Assembly (NCBI RefSeq): GCF_000720475.1
Contig: NZ_JOAP01000023.1
Span: 1-64,000, forward strand
DNA length: 64,000 nt
DNA from: Streptomyces aureocirculatus
GTDB lineage: Bacteria; Actinomycetota; Actinomycetes; Streptomycetales; Streptomycetaceae
Direction of reading: 5' to 3'
Under the pieces are notes generated by a model, which searched no databases, had not been told where the DNA came from, and saw only the letters and a list, made by a program, of their open reading frames with translations. Numbering within the stretch: position 1 is the first letter of the stretch; each line of letters opens with the position of its first letter. This document shows, piece by piece, positions 8,909-18,125 of the stretch. The position numbers and the translations under genes were made by a program.

Positions 8909-9222
8909 GGCGGTCGTCCTCACGGGTCGGGCGTACGGTTCACGAGCGCACGAAGGCGCGGTTCACGAGCACGCAGAAGGCGTGCGCGGCACAGGAACGC
9001 GGTGCCGCGTCAACAGCCCGACCGCTCGCACCCGCGCCGCCACGGGACGCTGAAACGTCCGAGGGCGGCAGTCAGGTGCTGGATCATGTCGGCCATTGTG
9101 GGGCGCGGGCTCCGCCAGGTCAACAGGTGTTGACTGGGGTCGCCCGACGCCGCGACCTCCGGATGACGGATGATCGGGGCATCCGTACCAGGTAGCTGTG
9201 CCATGCAGAGAGGACCAACCCC
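8909..9222. other. divergent intergenic region between the dioxygenase and lpd genes
   Basis: This 314-bp gap must contain both promoters. A TTGACT at 9130-9135 could be a -35 element for lpd, but no good -10 hexamer is seen at the right distance. A GAGAGGA ribosome-binding site lies at about 9208-9214. Nothing else is recognisable. Confidence 0.45.
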
Positions 9223-10626
9223 ATGGATGAGCGCTTCGACGTCGTCGTGCTCGGAGCAGGCCCCGGCGGTTATGTCGCCGCGATCCGCGCCGCCCAGTTG
9301 GGCAAGCGCGTGGCGGTCGTCGAGGAGAAGTACTGGGGCGGGGTCTGCCTCAACGTCGGCTGCATCCCGACGAAGGCGCTGCTGCGCAACGCGGAGCTTG
9401 CGCATCTGTTCACGCACGAGGCGAAGACGTACGGCATCAAGGTCGAGGGTGAGGTGTCCTTCGACTACGGCGAGGCGTTCCGGCGCAGCCGCACGGTCGC
9501 GGACGGCCGCGTCAAGGGCGTCCACTTCCTGATGAAGAAGAACAAGATCGCGGAGTTCGACGGCCGGGGCACCTTCCTGGACGCCAACACCCTTCAGGTG
9601 GCGAAGTCCGACGGCACGACCACCACGATCGGCTTCGACAACTGCGTCATCGCCACGGGCGCCACGCCGAAGCTGCTGCCCGGCACCCGCCGCAGCGAGC
9701 GTGTGGTGACCTACGAGGAGCAGATCCTCGCGGACGAGCTGCCGCGCTCGGTCGTGATCGCGGGTGCGGGCGCGATCGGCATCGAGTTCGCGTACGTCCT
9801 GCACAACTACGGCGTGAAGGTCACCATCGTCGAGTTCCTCGACCGCGTCGCGCCCCTGGAGGACGCGGACGTCTCCAAGGAACTCGCCAAGCAGTACCGC
9901 AAGCTCGGTATCGACGTGCTGACGTCGACCCGGGTGGAGTCCATCGACGAGTCCGGCGAGCAGGTCCGCGTCACCGTCACCGCCAAGGACGGCAGCCAGC
10001 AGGTCCTGGAGGCCGACAAGGTCCTCCAGGCCATCGGTTTCGCGCCGAACGTCACCGGCTACGGCCTGGAGGCGACCGGTGTGGCCCTCACCGAGCGCGG
10101 CGCGATCGACATCGACGGCCGCTGCCGTACGAACGTGCCGCACATCTACGCCATCGGTGACGTCACCGCGAAGCTGATGCTCGCGCACACCGCCGAGTCC
10201 ATGGGCGTCGTGGCCGCCGAGACCATCGGGGACGCCGAGACCATGGAGCTCGACTACCCGATGATCCCGCGCGCCACCTACTCGCAGCCGCAGATCGCGA
10301 GCTTCGGCTGGACGGAGGCGCAGGCCAAGGAGAAGGGCTTCGACGTACAGGTCGCCAAGTTCCCCTTCCAGGCGAACGGCAAGGCGCACGGCCTTGGCGA
10401 CACGGTCGGCTTCGTCAAGATCATCAGCGATGCGGCCCACGGTGAGATCATCGGCGCTCATCTGATCGGCCCTGACGTCACCGAGCTGCTGCCCGAGCTC
10501 ACCCTCGCCCAGCAGTGGGACCTCACGGTGCACGAGGTGGCCCGCAACGTCCACGCCCACCCGACCCTGGGCGAGGCCGTCAAGGAGGCCGTGCACGGCC
10601 TGGCCGGACACATGATCAACTTCTGA
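9223..10626 (+). CDS. lpdA: dihydrolipoamide dehydrogenase (E3)
   Basis: A 467-residue flavoprotein disulfide reductase. It shows the FAD-binding [10 protein letters not shown] at the N-terminus and the redox-active disulfide CLNVGC (Cys42 and Cys47). The NAD-binding [11 protein letters not shown] is near residue 180 and the second FAD motif is YAIGDVT. The C-terminal catalytic His-Glu pair is in HAHPTLGEA. It reoxidises lipoyl groups of the pyruvate and 2-oxoglutarate dehydrogenase complexes, producing NADH. Length and motifs are standard. The gene is monocistronic, with a strong terminator after it. Confidence 0.96.
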   Translation: MDERFDVVVLGAGPGGYVAAIRAAQLGKRVAVVEEKYWGGVCLNVGCIPTKALLRNAELAHLFTHEAKTYGIKVEGEVSFDYGEAFRRSRTVADGRVKGVHFLMKKNKIAEFDGRGTFLDANTLQVAKSDGTTTTIGFDNCVIATGATPKLLPGTRRSERVVTYEEQILADELPRSVVIAGAGAIGIEFAYVLHNYGVKVTIVEFLDRVAPLEDADVSKELAKQYRKLGIDVLTSTRVESIDESGEQVRVTVTAKDGSQQVLEADKVLQAIGFAPNVTGYGLEATGVALTERGAIDIDGRCRTNVPHIYAIGDVTAKLMLAHTAESMGVVAAETIGDAETMELDYPMIPRATYSQPQIASFGWTEAQAKEKGFDVQVAKFPFQANGKAHGLGDTVGFVKIISDAAHGEIIGAHLIGPDVTELLPELTLAQQWDLTVHEVARNVHAHPTLGEAVKEAVHGLAGHMINF

Positions 10627-10630
10627 CGGC

Positions 10631-10670
10631 CGGCGGCCCCGCAGCCCCCGTACGGGCGGCGGGGCCGCCG
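10631..10670 (+). terminator. terminator hairpin after lpdA
   Basis: A perfect 12-bp stem (cggcggccccgc pairing with gcggggccgccg) begins four bases after the lpdA stop. The 16-base loop itself contains a small cccgtacggg palindrome. Confidence 0.88.
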
Positions 10671-10774
10671 TTCCCGCTGCCGTGCCTGGGTCCCTCAAGT
10701 GGCGCAGGCGCGCACTCCGGCCGATCCTGGGCAGGATGTGCTGTGCCTCGGGGGCCGAGGAGAGGCAGCTTCCG

Positions 10775-12943
10775 ATGTTCTCAGGCCTGGGCCGTTTCGT
10801 CGTCCGCCGCCCGTGGTGGATCATCCTCGCGTGGGTGATCGCCGCGGGAGCCGTGATCTCGCTGGCACCGAAACTCACCTCCAGTTCGGACGAGGCGAGC
10901 TTCCTGCCCGACCACTACGAATCCATCCGCGCGTCGGACCTGCAGGAGCGGGACTTCCCCCAGCAGCGGAACATCGGCGCGATCATCGTCTTCCAGCGCT
11001 CCGACGGCGAGAAGATCACCGCCACCGACTCCGCGGACGTCACCCGTATCGCCAAGGACCTCTCGGGGCGGAAGATCGAGGACGTCCAGGCCGTCGAGCC
11101 CGGCCAGGCGTCGCCGAACAAGCTCGTGCAGACGGCCGTCGTCGCCATGCCGAAGGTCACCGACCCCGAGGACACCACCCAGCAGGACGCGGTCGAACAG
11201 CTCCGCAAGGACTTGGAACCGCAGCTCAAGGACACCGACCTGAAGGCCGGAATCACGGGCTCCGCGGCGCAGGCCCTGGACGAGAGCGACGCCTCCGAGC
11301 GGGCCGGGATCCTCGTCGGCGTCGGCACGATCGTGATCATCGTCGTGCTGCTCTTCGTGATCTTCCGCAGTCCCATCATCGCGCTGCTGCCCGTGGTCCT
11401 CATCGGGCTGATCTCGCCCATGGCGACGGGCCTTATCGCCTCCGCCAACAAGGCCTTCGACATGAAGGCGGACTCCTCCATCCAGGAGCTGCTCACCGTC
11501 GTCCTGTTCGGCGTGGGCACGGACTACATCCTGTTCCTGCTGTTCCGCTACCGGGAGGCGCTGCGCTCGGGCGAGGACGCCAAGGGCGCCATGGTGCACG
11601 CGGTCGAGCGCGTCGGCGAGGCCATCACATCGGCGGCGGGCGCTGTCATCGTCGCCTTCGCCGCCCTGACGCTGTCCTCGCTCGGCATGCTGCGCTCGAT
11701 GGGCCCGGCCCTCGCGATCGCGGTGTTCCTCACCCTGCTCGCCGGGCTGACACTGGTGCCCGCCGTGGTGTCGCTGCTCGGTACGAAGGTCTTCTGGCCG
11801 TCCAAGTCGTGGCAGCGGGAACCGCAGGGCACCGGCTTCGCCAAGCTGGGCACGTCGATCGCCCGCAAGCCCGCCGTGTGGGCGGTCGTCTCGGCGCTCT
11901 TCATGGGCGCCCTCGCGCTCGGCGCCCTCGGCTACAAAGCCAACTTCGACCTCGCGGGCTCCTCGCTGCCCAAGGACAAGGAGTCCATCGTCTGGCAGGA
12001 CAACCTGGAGAAGGGCTTCCCCGCGGGCTCCACCGACCCGACCTTCGTCTATCTGACGTCGAGCGGTGACGGCCCGCTCGCCGCGGGGCAACCGGCCGCC
12101 TTCCGCGAGCGGTTGCAGTCCGTCGAGGGTGTCGGCGAGGTGGCGAAGGCGCGCGTCAGCGAGGACGGCACCACCGCCTCGTACTCCGTGGTGCTCGCCG
12201 ATCCGCCCGCCTCCGACAAGGCCCTCGCGACGATCAACAAGCAGCTCCGCCCTGCGGCCCACGCCGACGCGCCACAGGGCACCGAGGCCCTCGTGGGCGG
12301 CATCACGGCCGTGTACGTCGACATCAACAAGGCCGTGGACCGCGACTACTCGGTGGTCTTCCCGGTGGCGGCCCTCGCCATCATGGTGATCCTCGGCCTG
12401 CTGCTCCGCAGCCTGGTGGCTCCCTGGTACCTGATGCTCTCGGTGGCGCTCGGCTTCGGCGCGACGCTCGGCGCCACGTCGATCCTGTTCCAGCAGATCG
12501 GCAGCCAGCCGGGCCTGATGTTCATGCTGCCCGTCATCATGTACCTGTTCGTGGTCGCCCTCGGTACGGACTACAACATCCTGATGGTCTCCCGCCTGCG
12601 CGAGGAGGCCCGCGAGGGCCGGAGTCCGCACGACGCGGCGGGCACCGCGGTGCGCCACTCGGGACCGACGATCGGCTCGGCCGGTGTGATCCTCGCGGGC
12701 ACCTTCGCCACCCTGATGCTCGCGGGCAACTCCACGCTCTCGCAGATGGGTTTCTCCCTCTCCTTCGGCATCGCGATCGCCGCGTTCGTCATGGCGATGC
12801 TGTTCACCCCGGCCCTGACCGCCCTCATAGGGCATGCCGCGTGGTGGCCGGGCCACGGGGACGAGAAGCCGCGACGCGGCGCCGGACCCGCCGACCCGGC
12901 CGACCCCGCTGACCCCGCCGACCCATCGGACAGGCGGCTCTAG
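10775..12943 (+). CDS. MMPL-family (RND superfamily) membrane transporter
   Basis: A 722-residue membrane protein with the duplicated RND layout. There is one N-terminal membrane helix, an extracytoplasmic domain (about residues 35-175), a block of five helices, a second membrane-proximal domain (about 420-530), and another helix block. Both proton-relay motifs are present: GTDYILFLLFRYRE in the first half and GTDYNILMVSRLREE in the second. MMPL proteins export lipids, siderophores or drugs. The substrate is unknown and no lipid-biosynthesis genes are adjacent. The C-tail holds a PADPADPADPADP repeat. ATG 10775 follows a GGAGAGG site. Its TAG stop shares the palindrome CTAG (12940-12943) with the convergent MFS gene. 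Confidence 0.94.
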   Translation: MFSGLGRFVVRRPWWIILAWVIAAGAVISLAPKLTSSSDEASFLPDHYESIRASDLQERDFPQQRNIGAIIVFQRSDGEKITATDSADVTRIAKDLSGRKIEDVQAVEPGQASPNKLVQTAVVAMPKVTDPEDTTQQDAVEQLRKDLEPQLKDTDLKAGITGSAAQALDESDASERAGILVGVGTIVIIVVLLFVIFRSPIIALLPVVLIGLISPMATGLIASANKAFDMKADSSIQELLTVVLFGVGTDYILFLLFRYREALRSGEDAKGAMVHAVERVGEAITSAAGAVIVAFAALTLSSLGMLRSMGPALAIAVFLTLLAGLTLVPAVVSLLGTKVFWPSKSWQREPQGTGFAKLGTSIARKPAVWAVVSALFMGALALGALGYKANFDLAGSSLPKDKESIVWQDNLEKGFPAGSTDPTFVYLTSSGDGPLAAGQPAAFRERLQSVEGVGEVAKARVSEDGTTASYSVVLADPPASDKALATINKQLRPAAHADAPQGTEALVGGITAVYVDINKAVDRDYSVVFPVAALAIMVILGLLLRSLVAPWYLMLSVALGFGATLGATSILFQQIGSQPGLMFMLPVIMYLFVVALGTDYNILMVSRLREEAREGRSPHDAAGTAVRHSGPTIGSAGVILAGTFATLMLAGNSTLSQMGFSLSFGIAIAAFVMAMLFTPALTALIGHAAWWPGHGDEKPRRGAGPADPADPADPADPSDRRL

Positions 12944-14277
12944 GCTGCTTCCCCGGCTCGCCCCGTCCGTGCGCGGCCCACCCCGGTGAGCGTGCCGCTC
13001 AGGGTCACGGCCACCACGCAGGCGCCGACGACGAGGCACACCCCGCGCACGCCCCAGGTGGCGACGGCGGCGGTGACGGCCGCCGCGCCGACCGGGCCGA
13101 GCGCGTTGTGGATCGTCCAGAACGACGAGGTGACCCGGCCGAGGAGATGGGCGGGTGTCACTTCCTGGCGCAAGGACATGGAGTTGATGCCGCCGAGGCC
13201 GGTGCAGAAGAGCATGCCGGCGGCGAGCACGGCGAGCACCGGCAGGCTGCCGGTCAGGCCGACACCGGCCAGAGCGACTCCCGACAGCGTGTGCGCGCCG
13301 ATCCAACTGGGGCCGAAGCCGAGCCGTCCGCGCAGTCGGGCGACCACCAGCGTCGCGGCGAGCGTGCCGAGCGTCCCCGCGGTCAGCACGTACCCCACCG
13401 CGCCCTCGCCGTGGCCCAGGTCGTGCCGCACGCGGTAGATGAGGACGTCGGTGACGCCGTAGGTGAGGAAGGTGAGCAGACCGAGCAGCACGGTCAGGGG
13501 CCGCAGGACCGGGTGCCGCCACAGGAACCGGGCCCCGGTGAGGAACTCCCGTTGTACGCCGCGGAGTCCGGCCGCCGCGGGGCTCCGCTCGTCGGCCGCG
13601 TCGCCTGTGTCGCCCGTGTCGCCCGTGTCGTCCGCTTCGGGTGGGCGGGTGGCGCGGATCCGTACGAAGAGGATGCCGACCGCCGACACCGCGAAGGTAC
13701 CGGCGTCCACGCCGATGGCCGCCGCGGGCCCGAAGACCGCGGCGATCAGGCCCGCGAGCATCGGTCCACCCGCGCTCGCCACGGCGTACGTGCCGTACAG
13801 ATGGCTGTTGGTCTGCAGGATCTGGCCGGGCGCGACGATGCCGGGCACCACGGTCACGTACGTCACCTGGAAGAGCATCGCGAACACCCCGGCGACGGGA
13901 ACGACCGCGTACACCAGCCAGATCGGCGTCGCGAACAGCCACACCAGCGGGATCGAACCGAACAGCACGCAGCGCGCGACATCGGTGACGACGAGCAGGC
14001 GGCGCCGGTTCACACGGTCGGCGACGATCCCCGCGAACAGTCCCGTGACGATGGAGGCGACGCCGGTCAGCCCCGTGACGAGGCCCATCTGCGCCACGGA
14101 CCCGGTCTGGTGCAGGACCAGCAGCGGGATCGCCACGTGCGAGAAGGAGTCACCGAGCGCGGAGAGTCCCTGGAGGCCGAGGAAGAGGCGGTAGTTGGGG
14201 TCGGACCACGGCGACGGCTGCCCGGCGCCGGGCTCCGCCGTCGGCTGCGGGCGCCGTGACGTGCCACGCCGAGCCAT
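12940..14277 (-). CDS. major facilitator superfamily transporter
   Basis: A 445-residue protein with about twelve membrane helices. It starts with a polar tail and LFLGLQGLSALGDSFSHVA, followed by the loop motif ADRVNRRRLLVVTDVAR between helices 2 and 3. That loop is typical of the enterobactin-exporter/macrolide-efflux-like branch (MFS_3). A polar Asp/Gly-Thr repeat (DDTGDTGDTGDAADE) lies in the central cytoplasmic loop. It probably exports a small molecule such as a drug or siderophore. The gene is convergent with the MMPL gene and overlaps it by four bases. The start follows GGGAGA. Confidence 0.9.
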   Translation of the reverse strand: MARRGTSRRPQPTAEPGAGQPSPWSDPNYRLFLGLQGLSALGDSFSHVAIPLLVLHQTGSVAQMGLVTGLTGVASIVTGLFAGIVADRVNRRRLLVVTDVARCVLFGSIPLVWLFATPIWLVYAVVPVAGVFAMLFQVTYVTVVPGIVAPGQILQTNSHLYGTYAVASAGGPMLAGLIAAVFGPAAAIGVDAGTFAVSAVGILFVRIRATRPPEADDTGDTGDTGDAADERSPAAAGLRGVQREFLTGARFLWRHPVLRPLTVLLGLLTFLTYGVTDVLIYRVRHDLGHGEGAVGYVLTAGTLGTLAATLVVARLRGRLGFGPSWIGAHTLSGVALAGVGLTGSLPVLAVLAAGMLFCTGLGGINSMSLRQEVTPAHLLGRVTSSFWTIHNALGPVGAAAVTAAVATWGVRGVCLVVGACVVAVTLSGTLTGVGRARTGRAGEAA

Positions 14278-14349
14278 GCCTCTCCCCCCGCCCGGCGGTG
14301 GGACCGCCGCTCCCCTCCCACGCCCGCAATCGGTCCGCCCGCCGAAACC

Positions 14350-15198
14350 TCAGTCCCGGGCGGCCCCCTCGCCCGGGCCGTCCGCGTCTCTGGGGCCTTC
14401 GTGGTCGTCGAAAGCCGTCGCGAGCGCTTGCGCCTCAGCGTACGTCGGCAGCCCCTCCGTGCCCACGGTGCCCTGTGTGAACTCCCGTGCCACATCGACC
14501 GCGTGCCGCACCGCCGCGCGGAACAGCAGCGACCCGCTGCTGACGCGCCGCACCCCGAGCTCGGCGAGGCGCCTGGGCGACAGACCGCCGGGCGCGTACA
14601 GGATGTTCAGCGGTACGTCGAGGGCGGCGGCGAGTCCGCCGATGACGGCCTCGTCCTGGACCCCGGGCACGAACACGCCGTCCGCGCCCGCACCGCGGTA
14701 GGCGGCGGCGCGCTCGTGGGACTCCTGCTCGCCTCCGGCCTTCAGCCAGTACGTGTCCGTGCGCGCGTTCAGGAACAGCTCGGGCACGGCCTCCTTCACG
14801 GCACGGATCAGGTCGCACTGCGCGCCGACGGCGGTCAGCGTGCCGTCGGGTCTGCCGTCTTCGAGGTTCACGCCGACCGCGCCCGCGGCGGCGAGTTCAC
14901 GGACGAGGTCGGCGACTTCCTCTGGCCGCTCGCTGAAACCGCCCTCGATGTCGACGGTGACGAGTGCGGGCAGGCGCGCGATGCCGCGGGCCAGGAGCAG
15001 CGTCTCCGCCCGTGCGGCACCGGCGGCGTCCGCCTTGCCCGCGGCGGCCGCGACGCCGAGGCTCGTCGTGCCGATGGCGGGGAAGCCCGCACGGGCGAGG
15101 GCGGCGGCGGACGCGTGGTCCCACGCGTTGGGCAGCAGCAGGGGGGCGCCGGGGCGGTGCAGGTCACGGAAGGCGGCGTACCGGTCGGTCGTGTTCAT
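14350..15198 (-). CDS. isocitrate lyase/PEP mutase-family protein
   Basis: A 282-residue TIM-barrel protein. The start RPGAPLLLPNAWDHASAA and the segment TVDIEGGFSERPEEVADLV are typical of the small, often uncharacterised PEP-mutase-like enzymes. So are VGVNLEDGR (metal-binding Glu and Asp region) and LNARTDTYWL. Known relatives include carboxyvinyl-carboxyphosphonate phosphorylmutase, oxaloacetate hydrolases and 2-methylisocitrate lyases. The Cys-containing KKCGH loop of true isocitrate lyases is absent, so it is unlikely to be a classical lyase. The exact reaction is unknown. It begins 72 bp downstream of the MFS start on the same strand. Confidence 0.88.
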   Translation of the reverse strand: MNTTDRYAAFRDLHRPGAPLLLPNAWDHASAAALARAGFPAIGTTSLGVAAAAGKADAAGAARAETLLLARGIARLPALVTVDIEGGFSERPEEVADLVRELAAAGAVGVNLEDGRPDGTLTAVGAQCDLIRAVKEAVPELFLNARTDTYWLKAGGEQESHERAAAYRGAGADGVFVPGVQDEAVIGGLAAALDVPLNILYAPGGLSPRRLAELGVRRVSSGSLLFRAAVRHAVDVAREFTQGTVGTEGLPTYAEAQALATAFDDHEGPRDADGPGEGAARD

Positions 15199-15236
15199 GG
15201 GCGCACTGTGCCAGAAGGCTCTGACATCGGCCCTGC

Positions 15237-15446
15237 GGCGCGGAGTTGGTGTTGTCGGCGCGGGGTTGGTGTTGTCGGCACGGAGTTGCTGTTGTCGGCA
15301 CGGAGTGGTGTCGTCCGCACAGCGTTGTCGGCACGGAGTGGTGTCGTCCGCACAGCGTTGTCGGCACGGAGTGGTGTTGTCGGCACGGAGTGGTGTCGTC
15401 GGCACGGAGTGGTGTCGTCCGCACGGCGTTGATGTTGTCGGCACGC
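15237..15446. repeat. 19-20-bp tandem repeat array (about 10 units)
   Basis: Imperfect head-to-tail units based on ggcacggagtggtgttgtc fill about 210 bp just upstream of the PEP-mutase-like gene. Within the array a 33-bp composite (ggcacggagtggtgtcgtcc plus gcacagcgttgtc) is duplicated exactly. The array lies between two divergent genes, so both promoters must be in or beside it. No spacers are present, so it is not a CRISPR. Confidence 0.9.
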
Positions 15447-15507
15447 TGATCGGACGCCAACAGGAACCTGACAGCTTCCTCATAACTTCACGCCAGCCTG
15501 TGCGGCA

Positions 15508-15538
15508 GGCCCGGCGCCACTGACCACGGCGCCGGGCC
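15508..15538. terminator. perfect 11-bp hairpin 30 bp before a start codon
   Basis: ggcccggcgcc pairs with ggcgccgggcc around a 9-base loop. There is no plus-strand gene upstream for it to terminate. It would lie in the 5' leader of the gene at 15569, or mark the end of an unseen short transcript. An attenuator or RNA-stabilising role is possible. Confidence 0.65.
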
Positions 15539-15568
15539 CTTCCTAGTCAGAGCTGGAATGGAGCCCAT

Positions 15569-16069
15569 ATGTCCCGCCATGCCCGTCGTCCCCAGCGTCG
15601 CACGCATCTGCGCGCCGTCGCCGTAGCCACCGCTGTGGCCGGCGGGGTGCTCGCTGCTCCGACCGCTTCGGCCTTCGCGAGCGACGCGACACCCAAGCCG
15701 AAGCCGACGCCCCCCACGTCCGCCCCGGCCCCCGAGGAAGTCGCGGAGAAGCGGGAGGCCGCCGAGAAGGCCCTCAAGGAGGGCAAGCCCGTGCCGGCTC
15801 CGCCGCGCGGCGGAGTCGACGCGGGCGACCGCCCCGTCGTACACGAGGAGGCCGCCAAGCCCACCCGGAAGCCCGCGGCCGAGGAGGACCGCAAGCAGGC
15901 GGCCGAGGACGCGAGGGTGCCCAAGGGCGCCGTCGCCGCGGGCGAGCGCCCCGCGTCCGGCAGCGACAGCACGAACACCCTGATCGGCTCGGCCGCGGGC
16001 ATGGCGCTGCTCGCGGGCGCCGGCACGATCGTCCTGCGCCGCCGCGCAGCCGTGCGCCAACAGGGCTGA
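15569..16069 (+). CDS. secreted, tail-anchored small protein next to a sortase
   Basis: A 166-residue protein with an N-terminal export signal (twin basic stretch RRPQRRTHLR, then an Ala/Val core ending near PTASAFA at about residue 36). The middle is charged, proline- and alanine-rich and probably disordered (about 40-130). The C-terminal hydrophobic helix is GMALLAGAGTIVL, followed by RRRAA. That is the shape of a cell-wall-anchored protein, but no LPXTG or LAXTG motif is present, so sortase cleavage is not certain. The class F sortase gene follows 338 bp downstream in the same direction. Otherwise the protein is not recognised. Confidence 0.75.
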   Translation: MSRHARRPQRRTHLRAVAVATAVAGGVLAAPTASAFASDATPKPKPTPPTSAPAPEEVAEKREAAEKALKEGKPVPAPPRGGVDAGDRPVVHEEAAKPTRKPAAEEDRKQAAEDARVPKGAVAAGERPASGSDSTNTLIGSAAGMALLAGAGTIVLRRRAAVRQQG

Positions 16070-16106
16070 CACCGCCCGCCTCCCCTGTTCCCTGTCCCTG
16101 CTCCCA

Positions 16107-16148
16107 GTGTCCCCGCCGGGCGCGCCACGCAGTTCCCGGCGGGGGCAC
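16107..16148 (+). terminator. terminator hairpin between the tail-anchored protein and sortase genes
   Basis: A 14-bp stem with one G-T wobble (gtgtccccgccggg with cccggcgggggcac) encloses a 14-base loop, 37 bp after the stop at 16069. The remaining sequence up to the sortase start at 16408 is very C-rich and shows no other feature. Confidence 0.8.
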
Positions 16149-16407
16149 AGCACGGCGTCGGCTGCCGGGCGGTGCTGTCCGGCGGGCCGGGGCGGGCCGC
16201 CGAACGGGCCGGGGCGGGCGGCTGGGTGGGTCCCCCTGGCCGCCCCGGAAGCCCCACCCCCGGTCTCCCAGACCCCTCGTCCGGTCCGGCCGCCCGTGCC
16301 CAACTGCCGGAATCCACCCCCGGTCGTGCCGGACCCCGGCGCGACCCCTGCGGGGCACCGGCCCGGCCCCTTCGTGCCCCGGGCCGGTGCCCGCTCACGG
16401 AGCCCTC

Positions 16408-17040
16408 ATGTTCTCTGCACCTCACCGGCGGGCGCCCCGCGCCGCCGCCCTCGCGGCCGCCGGGCTCGCCCTCGTCTGCGCCGCCGTGAGCGGCTGTTCC
16501 TCGGCGGGCGGCGCACGCACCGAGTCGCCGTCCACGTACGCGGTGAACGAGCCGCGCGAATCCGCGTCCCCCGCGGGTTCCGGCCGCTCCGCGGGGCGTG
16601 CCGCGCCGGTGCACGTGTCCGTGCCGTCCATCGGCGTCAGCAGCTCCCTGATGCGGCTCGGCCTGAACGCGGACCGCACGGTCGAGGTGCCGCCGCCGGA
16701 CAAGGGGATGACCGCCGGGTGGTACACGGGCGGCGCCGTACCCGGGGAGCGCGGAGCGGCCGTGATCATCGGGCACAACGACACCCGCTTCGGCCGCGCC
16801 GTCTTCCACGACCTGAAGAAGGTCCGCGCGGGCGCGGACATCGCCGTACGCGACTCCCGCGGAAAGACCGTGCACTTCGAGGTCACCGGCACCGAGACGG
16901 TCGACAAGCAGGCCTTCCCGACGAAGAAGGTGTACGGCGGTACCCGCTCGCGCGCCCTGCGCCTGATCACGTGCGACGGCGCCTTCGACGCCAAGGGCCA
17001 CCCGGTGGACAACCTCATCGTGTACGCCACCGCGCGCTGA
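16408..17040 (+). CDS. class F sortase, predicted lipoprotein
   Basis: A 210-residue protein. It begins with a basic start, a hydrophobic core and a lipobox AVSGC with Cys30, so it is probably a lipoprotein rather than a helix-anchored enzyme. The sortase domain covers about residues 66-210. The catalytic His is in IIGHNDTRFG (His113) and the catalytic Cys in LITCDGAFD (Cys179). Class F sortases are widespread in actinobacteria and their substrates are mostly unknown. ATG 16408 is chosen because GGAG lies five bases upstream and gives a good signal sequence. Candidate partner: the tail-anchored protein just upstream. Confidence 0.9.
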   Translation: MFSAPHRRAPRAAALAAAGLALVCAAVSGCSSAGGARTESPSTYAVNEPRESASPAGSGRSAGRAAPVHVSVPSIGVSSSLMRLGLNADRTVEVPPPDKGMTAGWYTGGAVPGERGAAVIIGHNDTRFGRAVFHDLKKVRAGADIAVRDSRGKTVHFEVTGTETVDKQAFPTKKVYGGTRSRALRLITCDGAFDAKGHPVDNLIVYATAR

Positions 17041-17062
17041 CCCGCCGGACGTGCGGGCCGGT

Positions 17063-17875
17063 TCAGCCGGGCCGGGCCGCCGCCGCCCTGGCGGACGTCC
17101 TGCCCTGGAGGGCCGCCGCCCGCTCCCTGATCGCGGGCAGTTCGGCCCGCAGCGCCGCGCCCGGGCAGTGTGTGGAGTAGCCGTCGGCGTGTCCGGACAC
17201 CGCCTGGAAGTCGGCGTGGGCGCCCGCGGGGAACCTGCTGAGGCTGTTGCTGGACACCAGGCGTGCCGTGCGCCGCGGGTCGGCGTCGGCGAGGCCGAGC
17301 TTCCAGGCGGCGAGCGCGGCGATGGCCTCCGCCATCGGGGCGGGCACGGGCACCCCCGCGGTGAACGTGCCGATCGCGGCGACACCGGCCGTGCGCTGGT
17401 TGAACCCCTGGGTGTGCGCGCCGACGACGGGCCGGTCGACGCCGCCCCCGCGCCCCTCGTAGATCGTGCCGCAGCGGTCGACGAGGAAGTTGTAGCCGAT
17501 GTCGTCGAACAGGCGGGCCCGGGTCTGCCCCTCGGCGAGGGCCCGGATGATGCGCGGCACGTCGGCGCAGTCGTACCGGTTCGGCGAGTCGGTGTGGTGG
17601 ACGAAGACCGCGACCACGGGCGCACCGTAGCGGGCGGGCGCCCTCGCGGGCCGTGCGTCGCCCAGCCACCGCTCGCGCGGCACGATGGCGGGCCTGGCGG
17701 CGCGGTGCCCCGCGGACCGGGTCACGGTCCCCCGGCCACCGTCCTCGACCGCCCGCTCCACTCCGAGGACGCACAGCACGAGGGCGGCCACGGCGGCGAG
17801 GCCGGGCACGCACACGAGGACCGCGCGCCCGGCACGCGGCAGCCGCCCCGCCACCGTCTCCCGCAAGGCACGCAT
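17063..17875 (-). CDS. membrane-anchored peptidoglycan amidase (PGRP/amidase_2 fold)
   Basis: A 270-residue protein with an N-terminal membrane helix (about residues 17-40). The outer domain follows the N-acetylmuramoyl-L-alanine amidase/PGRP family. Zinc ligands and catalytic residues are visible: VHHTDSPN, the Tyr in DIGYNFLVDRCGTIYEGR, GAHTQGFN, and GYSTHCPG near the C-terminus. Such enzymes cleave the bond between MurNAc and the stem peptide. It converges with the sortase gene (22-bp gap), and its promoter side faces the YciI gene. ATG 17875 is the start that gives a short basic N-tail before the membrane segment. Confidence 0.9.
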   Translation of the reverse strand: MRALRETVAGRLPRAGRAVLVCVPGLAAVAALVLCVLGVERAVEDGGRGTVTRSAGHRAARPAIVPRERWLGDARPARAPARYGAPVVAVFVHHTDSPNRYDCADVPRIIRALAEGQTRARLFDDIGYNFLVDRCGTIYEGRGGGVDRPVVGAHTQGFNQRTAGVAAIGTFTAGVPVPAPMAEAIAALAAWKLGLADADPRRTARLVSSNSLSRFPAGAHADFQAVSGHADGYSTHCPGAALRAELPAIRERAAALQGRTSARAAAARPG

Positions 17876-18125
17876 GCGCCCACTCTCGCGGTGGCCGCGA
17901 CGGCCCGCCCCGCGGGGTCCGCCGGTCGGGTTACCCGCGGCCCAGCGCCGGGCCCGCACCGGTCCCGCGCCCGGCCCGCACCCAACCCCACATTCGGCCC
18001 CGCATCGCCGCCCGAAAAAAATCTTCGGGGAACTCCGGAGGAGTTGTCGAGATCGAGTCGCCCGCTCCGACGTCCCCTGTGAGAGTTGCCCATGAGGGGT
18101 GATGACGCAGCCAAGGAGCGCGGTC

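Noticed and set aside
10781..13942. A 1053-codon minus-strand open frame across the MMPL and MFS genes
   Set aside because: Both strands' true genes are clear (MMPL plus, MFS minus in another frame). This frame is a shadow with Arg/Gly/His-rich content.
15237..15446. Possible CRISPR array
   Set aside because: Units follow each other without unique spacers and no cas genes are present. The same holds for the array at 20883-21026.
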